Source: Antedon mediterranea
Taxonomy: Eukaryota; Echinodermata; Crinoidea; Comatulida; Antedonidae
Reading direction: 5' to 3'
Length of the DNA stretch: 64,000 bases
Assembly (NCBI RefSeq): GCF_964355755.1
Contig: NC_092675.1
Span: 13,903,312 to 13,967,311, forward strand
In this document: piece by piece, positions 1-11,082 of the stretch
How the letters are laid out: each line of letters starts with the position of its first letter
Numbering within the stretch: position 1 is the first letter of the stretch
Translations under genes and position numbers: made by a program
The notes under the pieces: generated by a model
Told to the model about the DNA's origin: nothing
The model's input: the letters and a program-made list of their open reading frames with translations, nothing else
The model's database searches: none

Positions 1-201
1 AAAACACGAAAGTGCTTAGAATAGCTTCAAATCGCATTTGGAAACGTTTTAGACCATTTTGTGATTTTCGAAAAAAATTGTTAACATAAAAACACCAAAG
101 TGCTTAGAATCACATTATAAACCGTTTTAGACCATTTTGAGCATTTCGATAACAATTTTCACACAAAAACATCAAAGAGCACAAAATAGCTTAATATCGT
201 A

Positions 202-232
202 TTTAAAAATGTTTTAGACACAAAAACATCAA
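202..232 (+). repeat. Truncated C monomer junction
   Basis: The C monomer is cut inside the core: GTTTTAGAC runs straight into ACAAAAACATC, omitting the rest of the core and nearly all of the tail (about 30 bp). The next unit is a B monomer, not the A that usually follows C. I saw this junction only here, so it is a private deletion or template switch. Confidence 0.75.
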
Positions 233-473
233 AGTGCTTAAAATCACATTATAAATCGTTTTAGACCATTTTGAGCATTTCGATAACACTTTTCACACAA
301 AAACATCAAAGAGCACAAAATAGCTTAATATCTTATTTAAAAACGTTTTAGACCATTTTGAGCATTTAGACAAAACTTTTTCACACAAAACACCAAAGTG
401 CTTAGAATAGCTTCAAATCGCATTCGGAGACGTTTTAGACCATTTTGTGATTTTCAAAAAAACTTGTTAACAT

Positions 474-561
474 AAAAACACCAAAGTGCTTAGAATAGCT
501 TCAAATCGTATTTGGAGACGTTTTAGACCATTTTGTGATTTTCGAAAAAACTTGTTAACAT
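474..561 (+). repeat. Representative class A monomer, 88 bp
   Basis: This is a typical copy of the most common monomer. In order it has AAAAACACCAAAGTGCTTAG, then AATAGCTTCAAATCG (here followed by TATTTGG, elsewhere CATTTGG), GGAGACG, the core GTTTTAGACCATTTTG, then GTGATTTTCGAAAAAACTTG and TTAACAT. It holds the 10-bp palindrome TTTTCGAAAA and the 8-bp palindrome TGTTAACA. Three CpGs are found in the consensus: in TCGCAT, GACGTT and TTCGAA. A common subtype (A2) pairs CACGAAAG with GGAAACG; another (A3) has ACCAATTTG in the core. Length varies between 87 and 89 bp through the A-run after TTCG and the A-run at the monomer start. Confidence 0.95.
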
Positions 562-923
562 AAAAACACCAAAGTGCTTAGAATAGCTTCAAATCGCATT
601 TGGAGACATTTTAGACCAATTTGTGATTTTCGAAAAAAACTTGTTAACATAAAAACACCAAAGTGTTTAGAATAGCTTCAAATCGCATTTGGAGACGTTT
701 TAGACCAATTTGTGATTTTCGAAAAAACTTATCAACATAAAAACACCAAAGGGTTTAGAATAGCTTCAAATCGCATTTTGAGACGTTTTAGACCATTTTG
801 TGATTTTCGAAAAAACTTGTTAACATAAAAACACGAAAGTGCTTAGAATAGCTTCAAATCGCATTTGGAAACGTTTTAGACCATTTTGTGATTTTCGAAA
901 AAACTTGTTAACATAAAAACACG

Positions 924-2432
924 AAAGTGCTTAGAATAGCTTCAAATCGCATTTGGAAACGTTTTAGACCATTTTGTGATTTTCGAAAAAAATTGTTAAC
1001 ATAAAAACACCAAAGTGCTTAGAATCACATTAAAAACCGTTTTAGACCATTTTGAGCATTTCAATAACAATTTTCACACAAAAACATCAAAGAGCACAAA
1101 ATAGCTTAATATCGTATTTAAAAATGTTTTAGACCATTTTGAGCATTTGGATAAAACTTTTTCACACAAAACACCAAAGTGCTTAGAATAGCTTCAAATC
1201 GCATTTGGAGACGTTTTAGACCATTTTGTGATTTTTGAAAAAAACTGTTAACATAAAAACACCAAAGTGCTTAGAATAGCTTCAAATCACATTTGGAGAC
1301 GTTTTAGACCATTTTGTGATATTCGAAAAAACTTGTTAACATAAAAACACGAAAGTGCTTAGAATAGCTTCAAATCGCATTTGGAAACGTTTTAGACCAT
1401 TTTGTGATTTTCGAAAAAACTTGTTAACATAAAAACACCAAAGTGCTTAGAATAGCTTCAAATCGCATTTGGAAACGTTTTTGACCATTTTGTTATTTTC
1501 GAAAAAAATTGTTAACATAAAAACACCAAAGTGCTTAGAATCACATTATAAACCGTTTTAGACCATTTTGAGCATTTCGATAACAATTTTCACACAAAAA
1601 CATCAAAGAGCACAAAATAGCTTAATATCGTATTTAAAAATGTTTTAGACCATTTTGAGCATTTAGATAAAACTTTTTCACACAAAACACCAAAGTGCTT
1701 AGAATAGCTTCAAATCGCATTTGGAGACGTTTTAGACCATTTTGTGATTTTTGAAAAAACTTGTTAACATAAAAACACCAAAGTGCTTAGAATAGCTTCA
1801 AATCACATTTGGAGACGTTTTAGACCATTTTGTGATTTTCGAAAAAACTTGTTAACATAAAAACACGAAAGTGCTTAGAATAGCTTCAAATCGCATTTGG
1901 AAACGTTTTAGACCATTTTGTGATTTTCGAAAAAACTTGTTAACATAAAAACACGAAAGTGCTTAGAATAGCTTCAAATCGCATTTGGAAACGTTTTAGA
2001 CCATTTTGTGATTTTCGAAAAAAATTGTTAACATAAAAACACCAAAGTGTTTAGAATAGCTTCAAATCGCATTTGGAGACGTTTTAGACCAATTTGTGAT
2101 TTTCGAAAAAACTTATCAACATAAAAACACCAAAGGGTTTAGAATAGCTTCAAATCGCATTTGGAGACGTTTTAGACCATTTTGTGATTTTCGAAAAAAC
2201 TTGTTAACATAAAAACACGAAAGTGCTTAGAATAGCTTCAAATCGCATTTGGAAACGTTTTAGACCATTTTGTGATTTTCGAAAAAACTTGTTAACATAA
2301 AAACATGAAAGTGCTTAGAATAGCTTCAAATCGTATTTGGAGACGTTTTAGACCATTTTGTGATTTTCGAAAAAACTTGTTAACATAAAAACACCAAAGT
2401 GCTTAGAATAGCTTCAAATCGCATTTGGAGAC
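924..2432 (+). repeat. 1724-bp HOR, copy 1
   Basis: This 1509-bp stretch matches 2648..4156 base for base except for a few substitutions, for example TTAAAAACCG against TTATAAACCG near 1031, TCAATAAC against TCGATAAC near 1069, and TTGACC against TAGACC near 1481. The offset of 1724 bp stays constant across the pair, so there is no net indel. The unit contains two B-C pairs among A monomers, including the marker forms GATATTCGAAA, TGTTATTTTC and ACTTATCAAC. The same HOR returns near 59.3-61.4 kb. Confidence 0.9.
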
Positions 2433-2474
2433 GTTTTAGACCATTTTGTGCATTTCGATGAAACTTGGTTACAC

Positions 2475-2551
2475 AAAAACATCAAAGTGCTTAAAATCAC
2501 ATTATAAACCATTTTAGACCATTTTGAGCATTTCGATAACACTTTTCACAC
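2475..2551 (+). repeat. Representative class B monomer, 77 bp
   Basis: Class B starts AAAAACATCAAAGTGCTTAA, then ATCACATTATAAACC, the shared core, GAGCATTTCGATAACA and CTTTTCACAC (AATTTTCACAC in another subtype). Aligned to class A it is shorter by about 10 bp where A has TAGCTTCAAA, plus 1 bp in the tail. It has lost the TTCGAA and GTTAAC palindromes. It is almost always followed by a class C monomer, so B-C behaves as one 165-bp unit inserted among A monomers. Confidence 0.93.
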
Positions 2552-2639
2552 AAAAACATCAAAGAGCACAAAATAGCTTAATATCGTATTTAAAAACGTT
2601 TTAGACCATTTTGAGCATTTCGACAAAACTTTTTCACAC
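2552..2639 (+). repeat. Representative class C monomer, 88 bp
   Basis: Class C starts AAAAACATCAAAGAGCACAA, then AATAGCTTAATATCG, TATTTAAAAACG, the shared core, and the tail GAGCATTTCGACAAAACTTT TTCACAC in two pieces. Tail variants are CGACAAAAC, AGACAAAAC, AGATAAAAC and GGATAAAAC; the AGATAAAAC and GGATAAAAC forms usually go with AAAAATG before the core, with occasional exceptions. The A monomer after C usually begins with four A residues, giving an 87-bp copy. The B and C tails resemble each other more than either resembles A, so B and C probably share an ancestor after the split from A. Confidence 0.93.
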
Positions 2640-2647
2640 AAAACACC

Positions 2648-4156
2648 AAAGTGCTTAGAATAGCTTCAAATCGCATTTGGAAACGTTTTAGACCATTTTG
2701 TGATTTTCGAAAAAAATTGTTAACATAAAAACACCAAAGTGCTTAGAATCACATTATAAACCGTTTTAGACCATTTTGAGCATTTCGATAACAATTTTCA
2801 CACAAAAACATCAAAGAGCACAAAATAGCTTAATATCGTATTTAAAAATGTTTTAGACCATTTTGAGCATTTGGATAAAACTTTTTCACACAAAACACCA
2901 AAGTGCTTAGAATAGCTTCAAATCGCATTTGGAGACGTTTTAGACCATTTTGTGATTTTTGAAAAAAATTGTTAACATAAAAACACCAAAGTGCTTAGAA
3001 TAGCTTCAAATCACATTTGGAGACGTTTTAGACCATTTTGTGATATTCGAAAAAACTTGTTAACATAAAAACACGAAAGTGCTTAGAATAGCTTCAAATC
3101 GCATTTGGAAACGTTTTAGACCATTTTGTGATTTTCGAAAAAACTTGTTAACATAAAAACACCAAAGTGCTTAGAATAGCTTCAAATCGCATTTGGAAAC
3201 GTTTTAGACCATTTTGTTATTTTCGAAAAAAATTGTTAACATAAAAACACCAAAGTGCTTAGAATCACATTATAAACCGTTTTAGACCATTTTGAGCATT
3301 TCGATAACAATTTTCACACAAAAACATCAAAGAGCACAAAATAGCTTAATATCGTATTTAAAAATGTTTTAGACCATTTTGAGCATTTAGATAAAACTTT
3401 TTCACACAAAACACCAAAGTGCTTAAAATAGCTTCAAATCGCATTTGGAGACGTTTTAGACCATTTTGTGATTTTTGAAAAAACTTGTTAACATAAAAAC
3501 ACCAAAGTGCTTAGAATAGCTTCAAATCACATTTGGAGACGTTTTAGACCATTTTGTGATTTTCGAAAAAACTTGTTAACATAAAAACACGAAAGTGCTT
3601 AGAATAGCTTCAAATCGCATTTGGAAACGTTTTAGACCATTTTGTGATTTTCGAAAAAACTTGTTAACATAAAAACACGAAAGTGCTTAGAATAGCTTCA
3701 AATCGCATTTGGAAACGTTTTAGACCATTTTGTGATTTTCGAAAAAAATTGTTAACATAAAAACACCAAAGTGTTTAGAATAGCTTCAAATCGCATTTGG
3801 AGACGTTTTAGACCAATTTGTGATTTTCGAAAAAACTTATCAACATAAAAACACCAAAGGGTTTAGAATAGCTTCAAATCGCATTTGGAGACGTTTTAGA
3901 CCATTTTGTGATTTTCGAAAAAACTTGTTAACATAAAAACACGAAAGTGCTTAGAATAGCTTCAAATCGCATTTGGAAACGTTTTAGACCATTTTGTGAT
4001 TTTCGAAAAAACTTGTTAACATAAAAACATGAAAGTGCTTAGAATAGCTTCAAATCGTATTTGGAGACGTTTTAGACCATTTTGTGATTTTCGAAAAAAC
4101 TTGTTAACATAAAAACACCAAAGTGCTTAGAATAGCTTCAAATCGCATTTGGAGAC
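2648..4156 (+). repeat. 1724-bp HOR, copy 2
   Basis: Second copy of the unit at 924..2432. Markers shift by exactly 1724: AGAATCACAT 1021 to 2745, TGTTATTTTC 1491 to 3215, ACTTATCAAC 2111 to 3835. The match stops at GGAGAC (4156), where this copy continues into GGAGACCGTTTTAGGCCGAT while copy 1 continues into GTTTTAGACC and a B-C pair. Confidence 0.9.
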
Positions 4157-5616
4157 CGTTTTAGGCCGATTTGTGATTTTCGAAAAAACTTGTTAACATA
4201 AAAACACCAAAGTGCTTAGAATAGCTTCAAATCGCATTTGGAGACATTTTAGACCAATTTGTGATTTTCGAAAAAACTTGTCAACATAAAAACACCAAAG
4301 TGTTTAGAATAGCTTCAAATCGCATTTGGAGACGTGTTAGACCAATTTGTGATTTTCGAAAAAACTTATCAACATAAAAACACCAAAGGGTTTAGAATAT
4401 CTTCAAATCGCATTTGGAGACGTTTTAGACCATTTTGTGATTTTCGAAAAAACTTGTTAACATAAAAACACCAAAGTGCTTAGAATAGCTTCAAATCGCA
4501 TTTGGAGACGTTTTAGACCATTTTGTGATTTTCAAAAAAAATTGTTAACATAAAAACACCAAAGTGCATAGAATCACATTATAAACCGTTTTAGACCATT
4601 TAGAGCATTTCGATAAAAATTTTCACACAAAAACATCAATGAGCACAAAATAGCTTAATATCGTATTTAAAAATGTTTTAGACCATTTTGAGCATTTAGA
4701 CAAAACTTTTTCACACAAAACACCAAAGTGCTTAGAATAGCTTCAAATCGCATTTGGAGACGTTTTAGACAATTTTGTGATTTTCGAAAAAAATTGTTAA
4801 CATAAAAACACCAAAGTGCTTAGAATAGCTTCAAATCGCATTTGGAGACGTTTTAGACCATTTTGTGATTTTCGAAAAAACTTGGTTACACAAAAACATC
4901 AAAGTGCTTAAAATCACATTATAAACCGTTTTAGACCATTTTGAGCATTTCGATAACACTTTTCACACAAAAACATCATAGAGCACAAAATAGCTTAATA
5001 TCGTATTTAAAAACGTTTTAGACCATTTTGAGCATTTCGACAAAACTTGTTAACATAAAAACACCAAAGTGCTTAGAATGGCTTCAATCGCATTTGGAGA
5101 CGCTTTAGACCATTTTGTGATTTTCGAAAAAAATTGTTAACATAAAAACACCAAAGTGCTTAGAATCACATTATAAACCGTTTTAGACCATTTTGAGCAT
5201 TTCGATAACAATTTTCACACAAAAACATCAAAGAGCACAAAATAGCTTAATATCGTATTTAAAAATGTTTTAGACCATTTTGAGCATTTAGAAAAAACTT
5301 TTTCACACAAAACACCAAAGTGCTTAGAATAGCTTCAAATCGTATTTGGAGACGTTTTAGACCATTTTGAGATTTTCGAAAAAACTTGGTTACACAAAAA
5401 CATCAAAGTGCTTAAAATCACATTATAAACCATTTTAGACCATTTTGAGCATTTCGATAACACTTTTCACACAAAAACATCAAAGAGCACAAAATAGCTT
5501 AATATCGTATTTAAAAACGTTTTAGACCATTTTGAGCATTTCGACAAAACTTTTTCACACAAAACACCAAAGTGCTTAGAATAGATTCAAATCGCATTTG
5601 GAGACGTTTTAGACCA
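4129..5616 (+). repeat. 2220-bp duplication, copy 1
   Basis: Positions 4129..5431 are identical to 6349..7651 as read by eye, 1303 bp without a mismatch. One substitution at 5432, a one-base A-run difference near 5477 and a GATTC for GCTTC change near 5585 follow before the copies diverge at about 5617. The block holds unusual monomers: GACGTGTTAGACC, AATATCTTC, GTGCATAGAATCAC, ATCAATGAGC, AACATCATAGAGC and AGAATGGCTTCAATCG. Confidence 0.92.
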
Positions 5617-6383
5617 TTTTGTGATTTTCGAAAAAACTTGTTAACATAAAAACATCAAAGTGTACAGAATAACTTCAAATCGCATTTGGAGACCGTTTTA
5701 GGCCAATTTGTGATTTTCGAAAAAACTTGTTAACCTAAAAATACCAAAGTGTTTAGAATAGCTTCAAATCGCATTTGGAGACGTTTTAGACCATTTTGTG
5801 ATTTTCGAAAAAACTTGTTAACATAAAAACACCAAAGTGCTTCAAATCGCATTTGGAGACATTTTAGACCAATTTGTGATTTTTGAAAAAACTTGTTAAC
5901 ATAAAAACACCAAAGTGCTTACAATAGCTTCAAATCGTATTTGGAGACGTTTTAGACCATTTTGTGATTTTCGAAAAAACTTGTTAACATAAAAACACCA
6001 AAGTACTTAGAATAGCTTCAAATCGCATTTGGAGACGTTTTAGACCATTTTATGCATTTCGATGAAACTTGGTTACACAAAAACATCAAAGTGCTTAAAA
6101 TCACATTATAATCCGTTTTAGACCATTTTGAGCATTTCGATAACACTTTTCACACAAAAACATCAAAGAGCACAAAATAGCTTAATATCGTATTTAAAAA
6201 CGTTTTAGACCATTTTGAGCATTTCGACAAAACTTTTTCACACAAAACAGCAAAGTGCTTAGAATAGCTTCAAATCGCATTTGGAGACGTTTTAGACCAT
6301 TTTGTGATTTTCGAAAAAAATTGTTAACATAAAAACATCAAAGTGTACAGAATAGCTTCAAATCGCATTTGGAGACCGTTTTA
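5316..6383 (+). repeat. Partial block T, copy I (offset 4699 to copy II)
   Basis: This stretch carries the markers TGTACAGAATAAC (5661), GACCGTTTTAGGCC, AACCTAAAAATACC, a 78-bp deletion monomer (5825..5902), TTACAATAG, TATGCATTTCGATG and a second TGTACAGAATAGC (6344). The same series recurs at 10015..11082 with a constant 4699-bp offset. It is the right-hand part of the longer block T found near 16, 25, 34, 51 and 54 kb. Confidence 0.87.
5825..5902 (+). repeat. A monomer with 10-bp deletion (GTGCTTCAAATCG)
   Basis: GTGCTTAGAATAGCTTCAAAT of class A is reduced to GTGCTTCAAAT. The lost 10 bp lie between two GCTT copies, one of which remains, as expected for slippage or end-joining at a 4-bp microhomology. 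The monomer is 78 bp. Confidence 0.9.
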
Positions 6384-7837
6384 GGCCGATTTGTGATTTT
6401 CGAAAAAACTTGTTAACATAAAAACACCAAAGTGCTTAGAATAGCTTCAAATCGCATTTGGAGACATTTTAGACCAATTTGTGATTTTCGAAAAAACTTG
6501 TCAACATAAAAACACCAAAGTGTTTAGAATAGCTTCAAATCGCATTTGGAGACGTGTTAGACCAATTTGTGATTTTCGAAAAAACTTATCAACATAAAAA
6601 CACCAAAGGGTTTAGAATATCTTCAAATCGCATTTGGAGACGTTTTAGACCATTTTGTGATTTTCGAAAAAACTTGTTAACATAAAAACACCAAAGTGCT
6701 TAGAATAGCTTCAAATCGCATTTGGAGACGTTTTAGACCATTTTGTGATTTTCAAAAAAAATTGTTAACATAAAAACACCAAAGTGCATAGAATCACATT
6801 ATAAACCGTTTTAGACCATTTAGAGCATTTCGATAAAAATTTTCACACAAAAACATCAATGAGCACAAAATAGCTTAATATCGTATTTAAAAATGTTTTA
6901 GACCATTTTGAGCATTTAGACAAAACTTTTTCACACAAAACACCAAAGTGCTTAGAATAGCTTCAAATCGCATTTGGAGACGTTTTAGACAATTTTGTGA
7001 TTTTCGAAAAAAATTGTTAACATAAAAACACCAAAGTGCTTAGAATAGCTTCAAATCGCATTTGGAGACGTTTTAGACCATTTTGTGATTTTCGAAAAAA
7101 CTTGGTTACACAAAAACATCAAAGTGCTTAAAATCACATTATAAACCGTTTTAGACCATTTTGAGCATTTCGATAACACTTTTCACACAAAAACATCATA
7201 GAGCACAAAATAGCTTAATATCGTATTTAAAAACGTTTTAGACCATTTTGAGCATTTCGACAAAACTTGTTAACATAAAAACACCAAAGTGCTTAGAATG
7301 GCTTCAATCGCATTTGGAGACGCTTTAGACCATTTTGTGATTTTCGAAAAAAATTGTTAACATAAAAACACCAAAGTGCTTAGAATCACATTATAAACCG
7401 TTTTAGACCATTTTGAGCATTTCGATAACAATTTTCACACAAAAACATCAAAGAGCACAAAATAGCTTAATATCGTATTTAAAAATGTTTTAGACCATTT
7501 TGAGCATTTAGAAAAAACTTTTTCACACAAAACACCAAAGTGCTTAGAATAGCTTCAAATCGTATTTGGAGACGTTTTAGACCATTTTGAGATTTTCGAA
7601 AAAACTTGGTTACACAAAAACATCAAAGTGCTTAAAATCACATTATAAACCGTTTTAGACCATTTTGAGCATTTCGATAACACTTTTCACACAAAAAACA
7701 TCAAAGAGCACAAAATAGCTTAATATCGTATTTAAAAACGTTTTAGACCATTTTGAGCATTTCGACAAAACTTTTTCACACAAAACACCAAAGTGCTTAG
7801 AATAGCTTCAAATCGCATTTGGAGACGTTTTAGACCA
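6349..7837 (+). repeat. 2220-bp duplication, copy 2
   Basis: Partner of 4129..5616. The upstream edge differs: this copy follows GTGTACAG, while the other follows GTGCTTAG, so the duplicated piece was joined to different monomers. Downstream the pair parts at GACCA, with ATTTGTGCATTTCGATG here. Confidence 0.92.
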
Positions 7838-8644
7838 ATTTGTGCATTTCGATGAAACTTGGTTACACAAAAACATCAAAGTGCTTAAAATCACATTATA
7901 AATCGTTTTAGACCATTTTGAGCATTTCGATAACACTTTTCACACAAAAACATCAAAGAGCACAAAATAGCTTAATATCTTATTTAAAAACGTTTTAGAC
8001 CATTTTGAGCATTTAGACAAAACTTTTTCACACAAAACACCAAAGTGCTTAGAATAGCTTCAAATCGCATTTGGAGACGTTTTAGACCATTTTGTGATTT
8101 TCAAAAAAACTTGTTAACATAAAAACACCAAAGTGCTTAGAATAGCTTCAAATCGCATTTGGAGACATTTTAGACCAATTTGTGATTTTCGAAAAAAACT
8201 TGTCAACATAAAAACACCAAAGTGTTTAGAATAGCTTCAAATCGCATTTGGAGACGTTTTAGACCAATTTGTGATTTTCGAAAAAACTTATCAACATAAA
8301 AACACCAAAGGGTTTAGAATAGCTTCAAATCACATTTTGAGACCTTTTAGACCATTTTGTGATTTTCGAAAAAACTTGTTAACATAAAAACACGAAAGTG
8401 CTTAGAATAGCTTCAAATCGCATTTGGAAACGTTTTATTCCATTTGGTGATTTTCGAAAAAAATTGTTAACATAAAAACACCAAAGTGCTTAAAATCACA
8501 TTATAAACCGTTTTAGACCATTTTGAGCATTTCGATAACACTTTTCACACAAAAACATCAAAGAGCACAAAATAGCTTAATATCGTATTTAAAAACGTTT
8601 TAGACCATTTTGAGCATTTAGACAAAACTTTTTCACACAAAACA
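7838..8644 (+). repeat. Array segment with TATCTTATT block (block U)
   Basis: After an A monomer with the GTGCATTTCGATGAAACTTG tail comes B, then C with TATCTTATTT (7976), then A monomers with TTTTCAAAAAAAC, GACATTTTAGACC, CTTGTCAAC and CTTATCAAC, and an A2 monomer with the core variant GTTTTATTCCATTTGG (8432). The same order recurs near 27.5-28.1, 38.5-39.2, 52.8-53.2 and 61.8-62.4 kb, with a close relative at 23.5-24.1 kb. No gene is visible. Confidence 0.8.
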
Positions 8645-9319
8645 CCAAAGTGCTTAGAATAGCTTCAAATCGCATTTGGAGACGTTTTAGACCATTTTGT
8701 GATTTTCGAAAAAACTTGTTAACATAAAAACACGAAAGTGCTTAGAATAGCTTCAAATCGCATTTGGAAACGTTTTATTCCATTTTGTGATTTTCGAAAA
8801 AAATTGTTAACATAAAAACACCAAAGTGCTTAGAATCACATTATAAACCGTTTTAGACCATTTTGAGCATTTCGATAACAATTTTCACACAAAAACATCA
8901 AAGAGCACAAAATAGCTTAATATCGTATTTAAAAATGTTTTAGACCATTTTGAGCATTTAGAAAAAACTTTTTCACACAAAAAACCAAAGTGCTTAGAAT
9001 AGCTTCAAATCGCATTTGGAGACGGTTTAGACCATTTTGTGATTTTGAAAAAACTTGTTAACATAAAAACACCAAAGTGCTTAGAATAGCTTCAAATCGA
9101 ATTTGGAGACGTTTTAGACCATTTTGTGATTTTCGAAAAAACTTGTTAACATAAAAACACCAAAGTGCTTAGAATAGCTTCAAATCACATTTGGAGACGT
9201 TTTAGACCATTTTGTGATTTTTGAAAAAACTTGTTAACATAAAAACACGAAAGTGCTTAGAATAGCTTCAAATCACATTTGGAGACGTTTTAGACCATTT
9301 TGTGATTTTCGAAAAAGAT

Positions 9320-9658
9320 TGTTAACATAAAAACACCAAAGTGCTTAGAATCACATTATAAACCGTTTTAGACCATTTTGAGCATTTCAATAACAATTTT
9401 CACACAAAAACATCAAAGAGCACAAAATAGCTTAATATCGTATTTAAAAATGTTTTAGACCATTTTGAGCATTTAGATAAAACTTTTTCACACAAAACAC
9501 CAAAGTGCTTAGAATAGCTTCAAATCGAATTTGGAGACAGTTTAGACCATTTTGTGATTTTGAAAAAACTTGTTAACATAAAAACACCAAAGTGCTTAGA
9601 ATAGCTTCAAATTGCATTTGGAGACGTTTTAGACCATTTTGTGATTTTCGAAAAAACT
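9320..9658 (+). repeat. 339-bp tandem duplication, unit 1
   Basis: Four monomers (B, C, A with GAGACAGTTTAG, A with ATTGCATTTGG) repeat with a 339-bp offset. The related region at 14.28 kb has only one unit, so the doubling happened after the larger duplication, or one unit was lost there. Confidence 0.88.
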
Positions 9659-9997
9659 TGTTAACATAAAAACACCAAAGTGCTTAGAATCACATTATAA
9701 ACCGTTTTAGACCATTTTGAGCATTTCAATAACAATTTTCACACAAAAACATCAAAGAGCACAAAATAGCTTAATATCGTATTTAAAAATGTTTTAGACC
9801 ATTTTGAGCATTTAGATAAAACTTTTTCACACAAAACACCAAAGTGCTTAGAATAGCTTCAAATCGAATTTGGAGACAGTTTAGACCATTTTGTGAATTT
9901 GAAAAAACTTGTTAACATAAAAACACCAAAGTGCTTAGAATAGCTTCAAATTGCATTTGGAGACGTTTTAGACCATTTTGTGATTTTCGAAAAAACT
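9659..9997 (+). repeat. 339-bp tandem duplication, unit 2
   Basis: Second unit of the doubling. It differs from unit 1 by at least one base (GTGAATTTG near 9892 for GTGATTTTG) and runs on into AGCTTAAAATCG instead of another B monomer. Confidence 0.88.
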
Positions 9998-10014
9998 TGT
10001 TAACATAAAAACAC

Positions 10015-11082
10015 CAAAGTGCTTAGAATAGCTTAAAATCGTATTTGGAGACGTTTTAGACCATTTTGAGATTTTCGAAAAAACTTGGTTACACAAAAAC
10101 ATCAAAGTGCTTAAAATCACATTATAAACCGTTTTAGACCATTTTGAGCATTTCGATAACACTTTTCACACAAAAACATCAAAGAGCACAAAATAGCTTA
10201 ATATCGTATTTAAAAACGTTTTAGACCATTTTGAGCATTTCGACAAAACTTTTTCACACAAAACACCAAAGTGCTTAGAATAGCTTCAAATCGCATTTGG
10301 AGACGTTTTAGACCATTTTGTGATTTTCGAAAAAACTTTTTAACATAAAAACATCAAAGTGTACAGAATAACTTCAAATCGCATTTGGAGACCGTTTTAG
10401 GCCAATTTGTGATTTTCGAAAAAACTTGTTAACCTAAAAATACCAAAGTGTTTAGAATAGCTTCAAATCGCATTTGGAGACGTTTTAGACCATTTTGTGA
10501 TTTTCGAAAAAACTTGTTAACATAAAAACACCAAAGTGCTTCAAATCGCATTTGGAGACATTTTAGACCAATTTGTGATTTTTGAAAAAACTTGTTAACA
10601 TAAAAACACCAAAGTGCTTACAATAGCTTCAAATCGTATTTGGAGACGTTTTAGACCATTTTGTGATTTTCGAAAAAACTTGTTAACATAAAAACACCAA
10701 AGTACTTAGAATAGCTTCAAATCGCATTTGGAGACGTTTTAGACCATTTTATGCATTTCGATGAAACTTGGTTACACAAAAACATCAAAGTGCTTAAAAT
10801 CACATTATAGTCCGTTTTAGACCATTTTGAGCATTTCGATAACACTTTTCACACAAAAACATCAAAGAGCACAAAATAGCTTAATATCGTATTTAAAAAC
10901 GTTTTAGACCATTTTGAGCATTTCGACAAAACTTTTTCACACAAAACACCAAAGTGCTTAGAATAGCTTCAAATCGCATTTGGAGACGTTTTAGACCATT
11001 TTGTGATTTTCGAAAAAAATTGTTAACATAAAAAAATAAAAGTGTACAGAATAGCTTCAAATCGCATTTGGAGACCGTTTTA
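10015..11082 (+). repeat. Partial block T, copy II
   Basis: Same marker series as 5316..6383: TGTACAGAATAAC at 10360, the 78-bp deletion monomer at 10524..10601, and TGTACAGAATAGC at 11043, 683 bp after the first TGTACA exactly as in copy I. Private changes include CTTTTTAACAT before the first TGTACA and ATTATAGTCCG where copy I has ATTATAATCCG. Confidence 0.87.
10524..10601 (+). repeat. A monomer with 10-bp deletion
   Basis: Same GCTT-mediated deletion as at 5825, 4699 bp away, in the second partial block T. Confidence 0.9.

Larger units (their letters stand above)
1..923 (+). repeat. Array segment, mostly A monomers, with a truncated C
   Basis: The segment begins in an A2 monomer, then shows B-C twice and a long run of A monomers. 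The C monomer at about 329 has TATCTTATTT instead of TATCGTATTT, a marker shared with C copies near 7976, 27675, 38618, 52904 and 61941. The A monomers after it include the GACATTTTAGACCAATTTG and ACTTATCAACAT forms in the same order as at those sites, so this is one more copy of that block. No gene is visible. Confidence 0.85.
8645..10314 (+). repeat. Large duplication, copy 1 (offset 4960, then 4621)
   Basis: This 1670-bp stretch is collinear with 13605..14935. Markers at the left shift by 4960 (GTTTTATTCC monomer 8761 to 13721) and markers at the right by 4621 (GCTTAAAATCG 10031 to 14652). The 339-bp difference equals an extra tandem copy inside this stretch. Shared rare forms include GAGACGGTTTAG, GAGACAGTTTAG and GAAAAAGATTG or AAAAAAGATTG. 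Confidence 0.88.

Noticed and set aside
474-561. TTTTCGAAAA palindrome as a terminator hairpin or operator
   Set aside because: The stem is only five base pairs without a loop, is repeated in hundreds of A monomers and stands next to no gene; it is part of the satellite unit.
9968-10162. Open reading frame of 64 codons on the minus strand, repeated unchanged at 14589..14783
   Set aside because: The peptide is a direct translation of monomers (repeated SKCSKWSK-like motifs), has no recognisable domain or ribosome or splice context, and the second copy is explained by the 4.6-kb DNA duplication. It is a chance frame in satellite DNA.
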